Below, in pieces: positions 55,700 to 64,000 of a stretch of DNA of 64,000 nucleotides. Source of the stretch: Cyclobacteriaceae bacterium (GTDB taxonomy: Bacteria > Bacteroidota > Bacteroidia > Cytophagales > Cyclobacteriaceae); assembly GCA_019638255.1 (NCBI GenBank), contig JAHBUD010000001.1, positions 2,976,001-3,040,000 on the forward strand, written 5' to 3'. The position numbers and the translations under genes are program-made. The notes beneath the pieces were generated by a model. The model saw only the letters and a list, made by a program, of their open reading frames with translations, was not told where the DNA came from and did not search any database. Position 1 is the first letter of the stretch; the number at the start of each line of letters is the position of its first letter.

Positions 55700-55714
55700 T
55701 TTAAAAACAGCACC

Positions 55715-57142
55715 ATGAGTTCTTTGATTTCAAAAGTATCATTCCTCTCAGAAGATTTTTTGCTTCAAAATGAATTTGCCAGAACACTTTACCATAGCTA
55801 TGCAAAAAATCTTCCTATTATAGACTATCACTGCCATCTCCCACCCAAAGAAATTGCTGATAACAAACAGTTCGAAACCATTTCGCAAATATGGCTGGCC
55901 GGAGACCACTACAAGTGGAGGGCCATGCGTACACTAGGCATTAATGAAAAATACATTACCGGCAGCGCATCTGACAAGGAGAAATTCATACAATGGGCTT
56001 ATGCTGTTCCTTATACTGTGCGAAATCCATTATTTCACTGGACTCACCTGGAACTTCAGCGATATTTTTCAATTTACGATTTACTGAATCCGGATAGTGC
56101 TGAAAAAATTTATAGCCAAACCAACGAAAGTTTAAATACATCCGAATTCACCACGCGTGCTTTGTTAAAAAAAATGAACGTGGAGGTAGTTTGCACTACT
56201 GACGATCCGGCCGATTCACTGGAATACCATCAGCTCATTAAGAAAGATAATTTCGGCACGCTTATCCTGCCCACGTTTCGTCCGGATAAAGCCTATGCGG
56301 TAGAACAACCTTCAGCCTATAATCAATACCTGGCCGTTCTCGGCAAAGCTTCCGGCATTGAAATCAAAAACTACACTGACTTACTGGACGCTTTAAAAAA
56401 CCGGATAGAATTCTTTGCTTCCGTAGGCTGTCAGTTAGCAGACCACGGACTTGAACAGTTGTATTTCACAGATCGGGCAGCCGCTCCGATTGAAACCATT
56501 TTCAAAAAATTAAGAAACGAGGAAACACTCAATAACGAAGAAGTTAAATACTTCAAGTACAATACATTGCTTGAGTTAGCCCGTCTCTATCACAACTATG
56601 GTTGGACCCAGCAATTTCATTTGGGCGCCCTACGCAATACAAACATCAGAATGCTCAGCCAACTTGGACCTGATACAGGATTTGATTCAATCGGTGATTA
56701 TTCTCAAGCGGTTGCGCTATCCCGTTTTCTCAACGCCCTTGACTCAACGGATCAACTGACAAAAACCATTCTGTATAACTTGAACCCTTCCGATAACGAA
56801 GTGATGGGTACCATGATTGGAAACTTTAATGATGGATCGGTAAAGGGAAAAGTTCAGTTCGGTTCAGCCTGGTGGTTCCTCGATCAAAAGGACGGTATGG
56901 AAAAGCAAATCAATGCCTTATCAAACCTGGGACTACTTAGTTGCTTTATTGGTATGCTTACTGATTCACGTAGCTTCCTCTCCTACCCGCGGCATGAATA
57001 TTTCAGACGAATACTTTGCAACCTGATCGGCAAAGACGTAGAACAAGGCGAGTTGCCAGCCGATGAAAAATGGTTGGGTAAGATTGTTACTGACATCTGC
57101 TACAACAACGCAAAAGCATACTTCGATTTTAAGGATAAATAA
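55715..57142 (+). CDS. uxaC: Uronate isomerase (glucuronate/galacturonate isomerase)
   Basis: 475 residues, the usual UxaC length. This amidohydrolase-superfamily enzyme converts galacturonate to tagaturonate and glucuronate to fructuronate. The metal motif DYHCHLPP is at 37-44, followed by IWLAGDHYKWRAMRTLGI, VVCTTDDPADSLEYH, FHLGALRNTNIRM and the C-terminal TDSRSFLSYPRHEYFRRILC. All segments are intact. It lies 15 bases after the regulator gene and five bases before uxaB. Confidence 0.96.
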   Translation: MSSLISKVSFLSEDFLLQNEFARTLYHSYAKNLPIIDYHCHLPPKEIADNKQFETISQIWLAGDHYKWRAMRTLGINEKYITGSASDKEKFIQWAYAVPYTVRNPLFHWTHLELQRYFSIYDLLNPDSAEKIYSQTNESLNTSEFTTRALLKKMNVEVVCTTDDPADSLEYHQLIKKDNFGTLILPTFRPDKAYAVEQPSAYNQYLAVLGKASGIEIKNYTDLLDALKNRIEFFASVGCQLADHGLEQLYFTDRAAAPIETIFKKLRNEETLNNEEVKYFKYNTLLELARLYHNYGWTQQFHLGALRNTNIRMLSQLGPDTGFDSIGDYSQAVALSRFLNALDSTDQLTKTILYNLNPSDNEVMGTMIGNFNDGSVKGKVQFGSAWWFLDQKDGMEKQINALSNLGLLSCFIGMLTDSRSFLSYPRHEYFRRILCNLIGKDVEQGELPADEKWLGKIVTDICYNNAKAYFDFKDK

Positions 57143-57147
57143 TCATC

Positions 57148-58587
57148 ATGCTCAAAAAACTAAACCGAATATCCGCCTCTGTCAATCATCAGCACCCGGT
57201 AAAAGTATTACAATTTGGCGAAGGTAATTTCTTGCGCGCCTTTGTCGACTGGATGATTGACGTGATGAATGAAAAGGCCGGATTTAACGGATCAGTTCAA
57301 ATTGTTCAACCACTGGCTGGTGGTTTCGGCAAACTTATCAACGAGCAAGATGGCCTTTACCATGTTGTACTAAATGGTATACAACAGGGCAAGCCTGTAA
57401 CCCAAACACGATTGGTAACTTGTGTAACCGGTGTTATTAACCCGTATGAAGACTACGAGGCATTTTTAAAAACTGCGGAGAACCCCCATCTGGAATTTGT
57501 TGTATCGAACACAACAGAAGCCGGTATAACATTCGACAGCAGCGATGAATCGTTGAACATCGTGCATAAAAGTTTTCCCGGAAAATTAACTGCATTACTC
57601 CATCATCGGTTTGAGTTCTTTAAGGGGCAGCCTGATAAGGCGCTCACAATTATTCCCTGTGAACTAATCGACAAAAATGGCGATGAACTTAAAAAAGCAA
57701 TCCTTCAGTATACAGATCTCTGGAAATTGTCTTCAGCATTCAAACATTGGATAAACACTCACACCTTATTCTGCAATACGTTGGTTGACAGAATTGTTCC
57801 CGGCTTCCCGAGGGATACCATTGGCGAAATCCAGGAACAAACCGGTTACGAAGACAATCTTGTTGTTATGGCCGAACCATTTCATCTATGGGTAATTGAA
57901 GGTCCCGCTGAACAAAGAACCAAATTACCGGCAGAAAAGGCTGACCTTGATGTAAAGTTCGTGAACGACCAATCACCCTACCGCACACGAAAGGTTAGGA
58001 TTTTAAATGGTGCGCATACAGCGTTGGTACCCGTAGCTTACCTACACGGACTCCGGACGGTACAAGAATCGGTTGAGAATAATTTTACAGGAGAATTTAT
58101 TCGCCAAGTGATTTATGACGAGATTATTCCAACACTTGATTTACCCGCAGAGGAGCTTGAAAGCTTTGCAGCCAGTGTATTGGAGCGGTTTAAAAATCCT
58201 TTCATCCGTCATGAACTTGCCTCCATTGCGCTTAACTCGGTTTCGAAATTCAAAGTAAGAGTATTACCCAGCATATTGGAGTACATAAAAAGAAAGGACA
58301 CTACTCCAAGCAGGTTGCTGCAATCCTTTGCTGCACTTATCAGGTTTTATAAAGGAAGATGGAGAGGTGAAATACTTCCGGTCAACGACACTCAAGATGT
58401 TTTGGAGCATTTTGAAAAAGCATGGAACCATTCCACCATTGAGAATACAGTCCATGCCATTCTTAAAAACACCACACTTTGGGGCATAGACCTGACAACC
58501 ATTAAAGGTATTGAATCAAAAGTTGTACGGTACCTGATCGAGATTGATAAGGCAGAGAAAAAAGATGAAGCCTTGACAATCCTATAA
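57148..58587 (+). CDS. uxaB: Tagaturonate reductase (altronate oxidoreductase)
   Basis: 479 residues of the mannitol dehydrogenase/UxaB family. The N-terminal VLQFGEGNFLRAFVDWMIDV is the nucleotide-binding start, and the C-terminal domain has KVRILNGAHTALVPVAYLHGL, the family's catalytic Lys/Asn/His block. The enzyme reduces tagaturonate to altronate using NADH, after which UxaA makes KDG. It is the last gene of the operon; its stop is 23 bases from that of a convergent retropepsin-like gene. Confidence 0.94.
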   Translation: MLKKLNRISASVNHQHPVKVLQFGEGNFLRAFVDWMIDVMNEKAGFNGSVQIVQPLAGGFGKLINEQDGLYHVVLNGIQQGKPVTQTRLVTCVTGVINPYEDYEAFLKTAENPHLEFVVSNTTEAGITFDSSDESLNIVHKSFPGKLTALLHHRFEFFKGQPDKALTIIPCELIDKNGDELKKAILQYTDLWKLSSAFKHWINTHTLFCNTLVDRIVPGFPRDTIGEIQEQTGYEDNLVVMAEPFHLWVIEGPAEQRTKLPAEKADLDVKFVNDQSPYRTRKVRILNGAHTALVPVAYLHGLRTVQESVENNFTGEFIRQVIYDEIIPTLDLPAEELESFAASVLERFKNPFIRHELASIALNSVSKFKVRVLPSILEYIKRKDTTPSRLLQSFAALIRFYKGRWRGEILPVNDTQDVLEHFEKAWNHSTIENTVHAILKNTTLWGIDLTTIKGIESKVVRYLIEIDKAEKKDEALTIL

Positions 58588-58610
58588 ACCTGGATCAGTA
58601 GACGTTTTAA

Positions 58611-59210
58611 CTAATTATTATCAAGGTAGAGTCCATCAATTAACACACCTGGCACCTGGCACACATTGACATCATTCTCACTTTTTTTGGCAGGAAATAG
58701 AATCAATTTATTATTGTAGTCAATAGTCATTTTATAACGCGACAAAACATCTGCTCCGAGAATACCGACAATAGTCACCTTATCATGCGCGTTAATCATT
58801 GAAAGCAATGCGTGTAAGTCCTGTGCTTTAGGCCGTTGCTTTATAGTAAGTTCACCAAGTTGCAAACTGCAATCGTAGGTTTCTAATAGCACTGCACGGC
58901 CTCCAAGTCCGGTCAAATCAGTTTTATCATTCCGCGCTACCTTAAATCCATAGTAAGATGCTTTAGCAGCATGTACAATGGTGATAGATGCACCCGTATC
59001 AACAATCATCCAACCGGGTTTGCCATTAATCATAACTTTAACAATTGGTATTTTGCTATTTAGAGTTTGAAAAGACAAAGTGTTAAAGTCCTTAACTTTG
59101 TTATTATGCTGTGCAGTACTTGTATGGCAGCAAAATACTACCAGCAGTAATGCAATTCTCCTGGTAAACAGAAAAGCAAGTGTGCATAACCTTACCCAAA
59201 TACCCTGCAT
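58611..59210 (-). CDS. Retropepsin-like aspartic protease, membrane-anchored or secreted
   Basis: 199 residues from ATG 59210; ATG 59234 and GTG 59255 are also in frame. A hydrophobic N-terminus with an internal basic pair (FTRRIALLLVVFCCHTSTAQ) precedes the domain. The active site motif is WMIVDTGASITIVHA, followed by the flap region DLTGLGGRAVLLETY and GILGADVLSRYKMTIDY. These match single-domain clan AA proteases, which act as dimers. The substrate is unknown. It is convergent with uxaB and divergent from the histidine kinase gene. Confidence 0.83.
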   Translation of the reverse strand: MQGIWVRLCTLAFLFTRRIALLLVVFCCHTSTAQHNNKVKDFNTLSFQTLNSKIPIVKVMINGKPGWMIVDTGASITIVHAAKASYYGFKVARNDKTDLTGLGGRAVLLETYDCSLQLGELTIKQRPKAQDLHALLSMINAHDKVTIVGILGADVLSRYKMTIDYNNKLILFPAKKSENDVNVCQVPGVLIDGLYLDNN

Positions 59211-59448
59211 CCTATTTTCAGTATACTGTATCATAACAGCGTTGATTCCTACCACAAATAAGCAGCTTCTTCAATTGTGATGCCTTGATATTAGATTGAC
59301 TCCATAGGTAGAATGACAGAACACAGGATAACAGTAAAACAGGATACTTCGCATGCTGAATGCTATTTGTAGGGTGGTTTTGTTGTTTGTCTAAGAAAGT
59401 TGAGTCAATCAGTATCTTTTCCGGAACTTCACCGTAAACGAGTAAGTC

Positions 59449-60573
59449 ATGAAAGTCGAAAACACAGTATTAGACCTAAGACTTGAAAAGTTCAGAGTTG
59501 CTTTTCATGTTTTGTTTTGGCTTGGGGTTGTTGCCTACGAAGGCTTGGTTTGGGGGTTGGTGGATGGACAGTATGGCCAGCGATTATTAAGTTCCCTGGT
59601 CGATTTACCTGTTAAAATTGGTGCAGCATACTTCACACTCTACATACTGGTGGACCGGTTCCTTATCAAAAAAAAGTACACCACATTCTTGGTATTGTTA
59701 TTCACTTCCATGCTTGTATTTGGCATCCTCTCCCGAATACTGGCTTACTACATTATTTATCCGTTGTACTATCCCGATGCTACGACCGTTCCGATGTTGT
59801 ACTTACCCAAAATACTGATCATGATTTTTTCAATCTATTCCCTGGTTGGTATTATTACGTCTTTTCACCTAATCCGTCACTGGTACAGGCACCAACAAGC
59901 CGCCCAGGAACTTGAGCGCTCACGACAGGTGTTGGAAAATGAAATGCTTGAAGCAAAATTGAAGTTTCTGAAGTCACAGATCAATCCGCATTTTTTATTT
60001 AATACACTCAACAACTTGTACGTACTGGCCCTTGACCAATCTGCACGCACACCGGAAGTAATTCATCGACTATCAGAGCTTACAAGTTATATGCTACATG
60101 AAGGGAACCATAAACTGGTAGACCTCGATCATGAGTTACATTATATTCAAAATTACATGGAGTTGGAGCGTATGCGGTACGACTCAACTGTCGACATCTC
60201 GCTAAATGTTCACAATAGTGTTTCAGGTGTACAAATTGCACCGCTATTGCTGTTACCATTTGTTGAAAATGCATTCAAACACGGATTAAGTTCAGGGCTT
60301 AGTGGCGGATGGCTCCGAATTGATATCTACTATGCCAGGGGATTGCTAACGGTTAAAGTGGAGAATAGTAAAGCTGCTTCTGTAAAGAGTGCCTTGCCAA
60401 AATCGGGGATTGGCTTACAGAATGTTAGAAGCCGATTGGATTTAATTTATACCGATTGCTATACATTGGATATAAACAGTGAACCAGAAGTTCATTCAGT
60501 TATGCTAAGAATTAACTTAGGGGAAACACAAGCAGTAGTGATTGCCCAACAACAAACCCAAACCACCGCATGA
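59449..60573 (+). CDS. LytS-family sensor histidine kinase
   Basis: 374 residues. Four membrane helices (about 20-140) form the sensor, with no large periplasmic domain. A short coiled coil (QAAQELERSRQVLENEMLEAKLKFL) leads to the phosphoacceptor motif QINPHFLFNTLNN with His181, then the ATP-binding N box LPFVENAFKHGL and G box GIGLQNVRSRLDLIY. It phosphorylates the LytTR regulator encoded downstream through a four-base overlap. A weak promoter (TTG 59387-59389, 23 bases, TATCTTTT at 59413-59420) lies upstream. The signal is unknown. Confidence 0.93.
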   Translation: MKVENTVLDLRLEKFRVAFHVLFWLGVVAYEGLVWGLVDGQYGQRLLSSLVDLPVKIGAAYFTLYILVDRFLIKKKYTTFLVLLFTSMLVFGILSRILAYYIIYPLYYPDATTVPMLYLPKILIMIFSIYSLVGIITSFHLIRHWYRHQQAAQELERSRQVLENEMLEAKLKFLKSQINPHFLFNTLNNLYVLALDQSARTPEVIHRLSELTSYMLHEGNHKLVDLDHELHYIQNYMELERMRYDSTVDISLNVHNSVSGVQIAPLLLLPFVENAFKHGLSSGLSGGWLRIDIYYARGLLTVKVENSKAASVKSALPKSGIGLQNVRSRLDLIYTDCYTLDINSEPEVHSVMLRINLGETQAVVIAQQQTQTTA

Positions 60574-61301
60574 AATGCCTTATCGTTGACGATGAGCCAT
60601 TGGCTCGTGTATTGTTGGAAAAATATGTTAATCGTGTTGAGGGGCTTTCATTGGTTAAAAGTTTTCCTAATGCAGTTGAGGCCTTCTCATTTTTACAACA
60701 TACACCGGTAGACCTTCTCTTACTCGATATTCAGATGCCTCAAATTACCGGTCTTGAACTTATCAGCTCATTAAAACAAAAACCACGGGTAATCTTTACC
60801 ACTGCCCACCGGGACTATGCCTACGAAGCATACGATTTGGATGCCGTTGACTACTTGTTAAAACCCATTGCATTTGACAGGTTTTTACGGAGCATCAGTA
60901 AGGTGTATCAACTCTACCAACCACCTGCCACAATACCAGAACAACCTGAACATTTAAAAACCTACGAGGATGCTCACATATACCTGAAAGATGGCCGAAC
61001 CATGGTGAAGGTTTTGTTAGAGGATATCGTTTATATAGAAAGTTTGCGCGATTATATCCGAGTAAAAACCACTGGAAAGCAAGTAGTTTCCTACCAAAAA
61101 ATAGGATACATGGAGCATAAGTTGCCAACGAAAAAGTTTATGCGTGTGCATCGGTCATACATCGTGTCACTCGATAAGGTTACTTCCTATACCATGAACC
61201 ATGTTCAACTGAATGAAGTTGAGGTGCCGATAGGAAGGTTATATAAAAAACAAGTCTTGAAGGTGCTTAACCGGAACAATTACCTGGCCGGTACGCTTTG
61301 A
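60570..61301 (+). CDS. LytTR-family response regulator
   Basis: 243 residues. The receiver domain has the acidic pair DDE near residue 7, the phosphoacceptor Asp53 in LLDIQMPQITG, the Thr in IFTTAHRDYAYEAY and the Lys in YLLKPI. The LytTR DNA-binding domain follows (about 140-240: IVYIESLRDYIRVKTTGK, MRVHRSYIVSLDKV). It forms a two-component pair with the upstream kinase. Its targets are unknown, and nothing in the sequence ties it to the pectin genes apart from closeness. Confidence 0.94.
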   Translation: MKCLIVDDEPLARVLLEKYVNRVEGLSLVKSFPNAVEAFSFLQHTPVDLLLLDIQMPQITGLELISSLKQKPRVIFTTAHRDYAYEAYDLDAVDYLLKPIAFDRFLRSISKVYQLYQPPATIPEQPEHLKTYEDAHIYLKDGRTMVKVLLEDIVYIESLRDYIRVKTTGKQVVSYQKIGYMEHKLPTKKFMRVHRSYIVSLDKVTSYTMNHVQLNEVEVPIGRLYKKQVLKVLNRNNYLAGTL

Positions 61302-61322
61302 TCGTAAAATCAAAGGAATTTA

Positions 61323-61407
61323 CAGACCGAGAGATTCGAACCCACAGTACAGTTAACCGCACAACGGTTTTCCAGGCCGCCCCATTTAAGTTCTCTGGAA
61401 TCTATCC
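61323..61407 (-). pseudogene. Decayed tRNA-Ser copy
   Basis: 85 bases align along their length with the intact tRNA-Ser(CGA) at 62056-62142. The T-arm, variable arm and anticodon 3' strand are well kept (TTCGAATC and ACCGTTGTGCGG). The acceptor no longer pairs (GGATAGA against TCGGTCT), two bases are lost next to the acceptor, the D-arm is broken and the anticodon loop reads CTGGAAA. The seven bases GGAATTT flanking the 3' side are shared by both copies, so the duplication extends past the tRNA. It cannot be a working tRNA. Confidence 0.75.
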
Positions 61408-61511
61408 GATGACGTTAAACTAATTTTTGAGTATCCTTCAAAATCAATTATTTTAATTCTCTATTTCAGAAACGTTCTCTATTGATTTAGAATCCCGGAA
61501 TTTTCGAGACT

Positions 61512-62039
61512 ATGCATATCATTACATGGAAAAATTCAGACTTAAGTGGTCGCGCATGGGACTTTGAAGCCAACTCGAATTTATTAGGCAAATTAGAAAT
61601 TTTAAGTAGCATAGGTTTCAATGCAAATTTCAAATCTGATAACAGTCTGTTTGAATTTAGGAGGGCTGGATTTTGGGGAAATAAAATCTTAATCATAAAA
61701 GATGGAGTAGACGTAGGAGAAATTCAAAGCAATTTCTTTGGGTCTACTTTGATACAAGTTGATTCAGGACAAACATTCCGATTATCATCAAATCTTTTTG
61801 GCAGGAACCTTAAATGCATAGACACTAAAGGTAAATCAGTTGTTGAATACAAGATGGCCACATTAGCATCTATGAGAAGGGGGAGTATTCAAATGGCTAA
61901 GACGTTATCTATTGATGAAATGGAAATACTTTTAAGTGCAGGTTTAATAGCGGGACACTTTAAGACATGGAGGTTTATATTTTTAGTTATATCTATTGCT
62001 TCAACACTATCCGTAATCAGTTATTTAGTTAAGGGGTAA
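61512..62039 (+). CDS. Orphan AT-rich protein gene between tRNA-Ser copies
   Basis: 175 residues with a C-terminal membrane helix (WRFIFLVISIASTLSVISYLV) preceded by a basic patch (MRRGSIQMAK). The first 120 residues are a run of short beta-strands (FEFRRAGFWGNKILIIKDGVDVG, STLIQVDSGQTFRLSS) somewhat like LURP-one/tubby-type or small barrel folds, but I cannot assign a family. The base composition is visibly more AT-rich than the neighbours. The gene sits between an intact tRNA-Ser and a decayed copy in the same orientation, which suggests acquisition at a tRNA site. Confidence 0.65.
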   Translation: MHIITWKNSDLSGRAWDFEANSNLLGKLEILSSIGFNANFKSDNSLFEFRRAGFWGNKILIIKDGVDVGEIQSNFFGSTLIQVDSGQTFRLSSNLFGRNLKCIDTKGKSVVEYKMATLASMRRGSIQMAKTLSIDEMEILLSAGLIAGHFKTWRFIFLVISIASTLSVISYLVKG

Positions 62040-62055
62040 TCCCTGCGGGAATTTG

Positions 62056-62142
62056 CGGAGAGAGAGGGATTCGAACCCTCGGTACAGTTACCCGCACAAC
62101 GGTTTTCGAGACCGTCCCATTCAACCACTCTGGCATCTCTCC
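62056..62142 (-). tRNA. tRNA-Ser(CGA)
   Basis: 87 bases with the long variable arm of a class II tRNA. The acceptor GGAGAGA/TCTCTCC is perfect with discriminator G. The anticodon stem ACGGT/ACCGT encloses CTCGAAA, giving anticodon CGA. The T-stem is GAGGG/CCCTC with TTCGAAT. No CCA is encoded. A CAAAGTA sequence at 62149-62155 (reverse TACTTTG) is one base short of a full -7 element. Confidence 0.95.
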
Positions 62143-62238
62143 TGACGATGCAAAGTAACATACATTTTTTAACTGAAATTGGTTTTGTACTTACTTAAAG
62201 TTAGTTTCACCATTCCAAATAATAAAACCCATCGTATT

Positions 62239-62649
62239 ATGAAACGCAAAGCAACAGCCGTTTGGCAAGGTTCCGGTAAAGAAGGCAATGGTCATTTAAG
62301 TACACAAAGTACTGTACTCAACAAAACCCAATATTCGTTCAGTTCACGCTTTGAGGAAGGAGTAGGAACTAACCCTGAGGAACTGATTGCGGCAGCTCAT
62401 GCAGGCTGCTTTACCATGAAATTAAGCTTTGTACTGGGCGAAGCTGGGTTCAAGCCCACTGAGTTAACTACTACCTGCACCATTACCCTGGAGAATGGAG
62501 CTGTGACAAACTCCGATCTTGTACTAAAGGCTAACATACCTGGCATATCAAAAGAAAAGTTTGATGAGTGTGCAGAAAACGCAAAAGCCAATTGCCCTAT
62601 TTCGAAGCTGCTCAACGCAACTATTTCATTAACGGCAACATTGTCCTGA
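62239..62649 (+). CDS. OsmC-family peroxiredoxin
   Basis: 136 residues from ATG 62239; an in-frame TTG 20 codons upstream adds residues the family does not have. The OsmC motifs are complete: [16 protein letters not shown], the reactive Cys57 in [13 protein letters not shown] and the second cysteine in [10 protein letters not shown] (about 119). OsmC proteins reduce organic hydroperoxides in the cytosol with a lipoyl or thiol donor. It appears to be a single gene. Confidence 0.93.
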   Translation: MKRKATAVWQGSGKEGNGHLSTQSTVLNKTQYSFSSRFEEGVGTNPEELIAAAHAGCFTMKLSFVLGEAGFKPTELTTTCTITLENGAVTNSDLVLKANIPGISKEKFDECAENAKANCPISKLLNATISLTATLS

Positions 62650-62668
62650 TCAGACTGTTAAAAAAGTA

Positions 62669-63904
62669 TTACTCAAAGCGCAACGATTCGATTGGATCGA
62701 GTTTGGAAGCCTTGTGTGCAGGATAATACCCTGCCAGTAACCCAACAAAAACGCAAACAAAAAGTCCAAAGAAAATCCAAACCCACGGAATGATGTAACT
62801 ATCCATTCCTAAGAAGCGTGCGCCCAGGTTGCCAAGCCCTATTCCCAATAATACTCCTAAGGCACCTCCCAGAAGACAAACTACAATAGCTTCTATTACA
62901 AATTGTTGACGAATTCGAAGTGGTGTAGCCCCCAACGCCTTACGTACACCAATTTCGCGAGTACGCTCGGTAACAGAAACAAGCATTATATTCATTAGGG
63001 CAATAGAAGAACCTAAAAGCGTTACAAAACCAATAACAAAACCGGCCGTGCGCACATAGCCTGCAAGCTGGGCTGTTCGCTCGGCTAAGGAAACACTGCG
63101 CTCCAATTGAAATGAGTCGGGGTTACCCACATGGTCTTGCCTTATCCTGCGCATTACACCAGTGGCTTCTCCCATGGCATCATCAACATCATTAATATCA
63201 TCAACACCCACGGTCAAACGATACCAAAGGCTCCTCCCCTTTGCCATTTGATTAGCAACCCGGATCGGAATCACTACCATGTTATCATAATTACCTTCAA
63301 ACGATTGGCCTTTCTCAATTATAACCCCGATCACTTTAAACTGACTACCAAGAAAAGAGATTTTTTCACCTACAGGATTCTCATTCTCTTTAAACAAGGC
63401 TGTATAAATTTTGTGCCCAATAACCGCCACTTGTGTGCCGTATTGAATTTCGATTGGTGAGAAATTTCTTCCAAGTTTTAAATCAAGCCCCTTAATGGCC
63501 ATGTAGTTTTCGTTCGCTCCAAGCACTTGCACATTGGGGTTAGTTTTATTGGATAACCGCTTAACTTCGGCTGTTCCGGTTAAGTTAGCTGACAGGCTTA
63601 CCGTAGCCGGAAACTCATATTGATTGGTAAACCGGATAACCTCGCTGAAGGTAAGATTTGGATATACTTTTTCTGTGATGCCTTGCGTGCTTCCTCCCCG
63701 ATTGGTTTTGGAGGTAATATCGAATGTATTGGCACCGAGTGATGACAGACTACTTTTTATTGATTTCTCTACACCATCTACAGCAGTAAGCGCGCCAACA
63801 AGTGCTGTAATACCAATTGCAACAATGAGGGCTGTAAGGACTGACCGGAGCATATTGGCCTGCACCGACCGTAACCCCTCGCGCATATTTTCTACCACAT
63901 TCAT
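62669..63904 (-). CDS. MacB-type ABC transporter permease
   Basis: 411 residues with the MacB layout. One N-terminal membrane helix (LRSVLTALIVAIGITALVGALTAVDG) is followed by a periplasmic domain of about 220 residues (IEKSIKSSLSSLGANTFDI, VAVIGHKIYTALF) and a C-terminal FtsX core of three helices (SIALMNIMLVSVTERTREIGVRKALGATP, ending HKASKLDPIESLRFE). It would work with a separate ATPase, not present within the window. The substrate is unknown; MacB relatives export peptides, toxins or drugs or do mechanical work. Only about 100 bases of upstream sequence are visible and hold nothing recognisable. Confidence 0.9.
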   Translation of the reverse strand: MNVVENMREGLRSVQANMLRSVLTALIVAIGITALVGALTAVDGVEKSIKSSLSSLGANTFDITSKTNRGGSTQGITEKVYPNLTFSEVIRFTNQYEFPATVSLSANLTGTAEVKRLSNKTNPNVQVLGANENYMAIKGLDLKLGRNFSPIEIQYGTQVAVIGHKIYTALFKENENPVGEKISFLGSQFKVIGVIIEKGQSFEGNYDNMVVIPIRVANQMAKGRSLWYRLTVGVDDINDVDDAMGEATGVMRRIRQDHVGNPDSFQLERSVSLAERTAQLAGYVRTAGFVIGFVTLLGSSIALMNIMLVSVTERTREIGVRKALGATPLRIRQQFVIEAIVVCLLGGALGVLLGIGLGNLGARFLGMDSYIIPWVWIFFGLFVCVFVGLLAGYYPAHKASKLDPIESLRFE

Positions 63905-64000
63905 AATACCATATCAGGACAACAATACGTTGATCATTCGGGTTAAATGTTACAGCGAAACAGGTTTTTTATTTTTAAAAGGCTTGTTTATCAAAAACGA

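Noticed and set aside
61297..61316. Hairpin CTTTGAT/ATCAAAG behind the LytTR gene as a terminator
   Set aside because: No T-run follows, and the stem is short and AT-rich.
1..64000. CRISPR arrays, insertion sequences, prophage or rRNA genes
   Set aside because: No regularly spaced repeats, transposase or phage structural genes, or rRNA segments were recognised by reading; short-repeat copies beyond the two REP-like elements cannot be excluded without a search.

Overview
The window looks like a chromosomal segment of a Bacteroidota bacterium, most likely of the Cytophagales group. The evidence is a SusC/SusD pair, type IX secretion sorting domains of both type A and type B, TAnnTTTG-type promoter elements, a LytS/LytTR two-component pair, and mostly short gaps with weak ribosome binding sites. 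The family-level placement is inference.

Region 1 (1-15.6 kb) is housekeeping and secretion. It holds a truncated lipoprotein gene, surE, a small secreted protein, ribBA and dnaG on the minus strand. On the plus strand are mrp/apbC with a NifU-like gene, an M43-type metalloprotease, ddl, a PASTA protein and a type A sorting-domain protein. A site-2-type membrane protease, a HAD phosphatase and a nucleotide pyrophosphatase-type phosphodiesterase follow on the minus strand, then a tRNA(CAT) with its own terminator. DnaG lacks all four zinc ligands of its N-terminal ribbon, and Mrp lacks the usual CxxC.

Region 2 (15.9-28.8 kb) is mixed. It has a large SBBP/PKD type B secreted protein, an ABC exporter pair divergent from a GDSL esterase (YbbAP-TesA type), an alpha/beta hydrolase, an MFS transporter, an ABA4-like membrane protein and partner behind a perfect TTGAT-N4-ATCAA box, a DODA-type dioxygenase, and a DUF2177/DUF1295 pair.

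Region 3 (28.8-58.6 kb) is a complete pectin utilisation locus. SusC, SusD and a beta-helix lipoprotein take up and bind the polymer at the outer membrane. Two PL1 pectate lyases, a GH28, a GH105, a CE8 methylesterase, a CE12 acetylesterase, a GH43 and a DUF4861 protein degrade it. A DctP-Q-M TRAP system probably carries uronates across the inner membrane. UxaC, UxaB, UxaA, KduI and KduD convert galacturonate and unsaturated galacturonate to 2-keto-3-deoxygluconate, and KdgK plus KDPG aldolase finish the path. A LacI-family regulator lies inside the kduI-kduD-lacI-uxaC-uxaB operon. A shared 20-bp palindrome (consensus TTGYGCAATCGATTGCRCAA) occurs before uxaA, before kduI and over the likely susC promoter, which suggests one repressor controls polymer uptake and monomer catabolism. 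Two REP-like hairpins and one strong terminator punctuate the CAZyme operon.

Region 4 (58.6-64 kb) holds a retropepsin-like protein, a LytS/LytTR pair, a tRNA-Ser(CGA) with a decayed second copy enclosing an AT-rich orphan gene, an OsmC-family protein and a MacB-type permease. Apart from the 306-base susC-kduI gap, no stretch over 300 bases lacks a gene.
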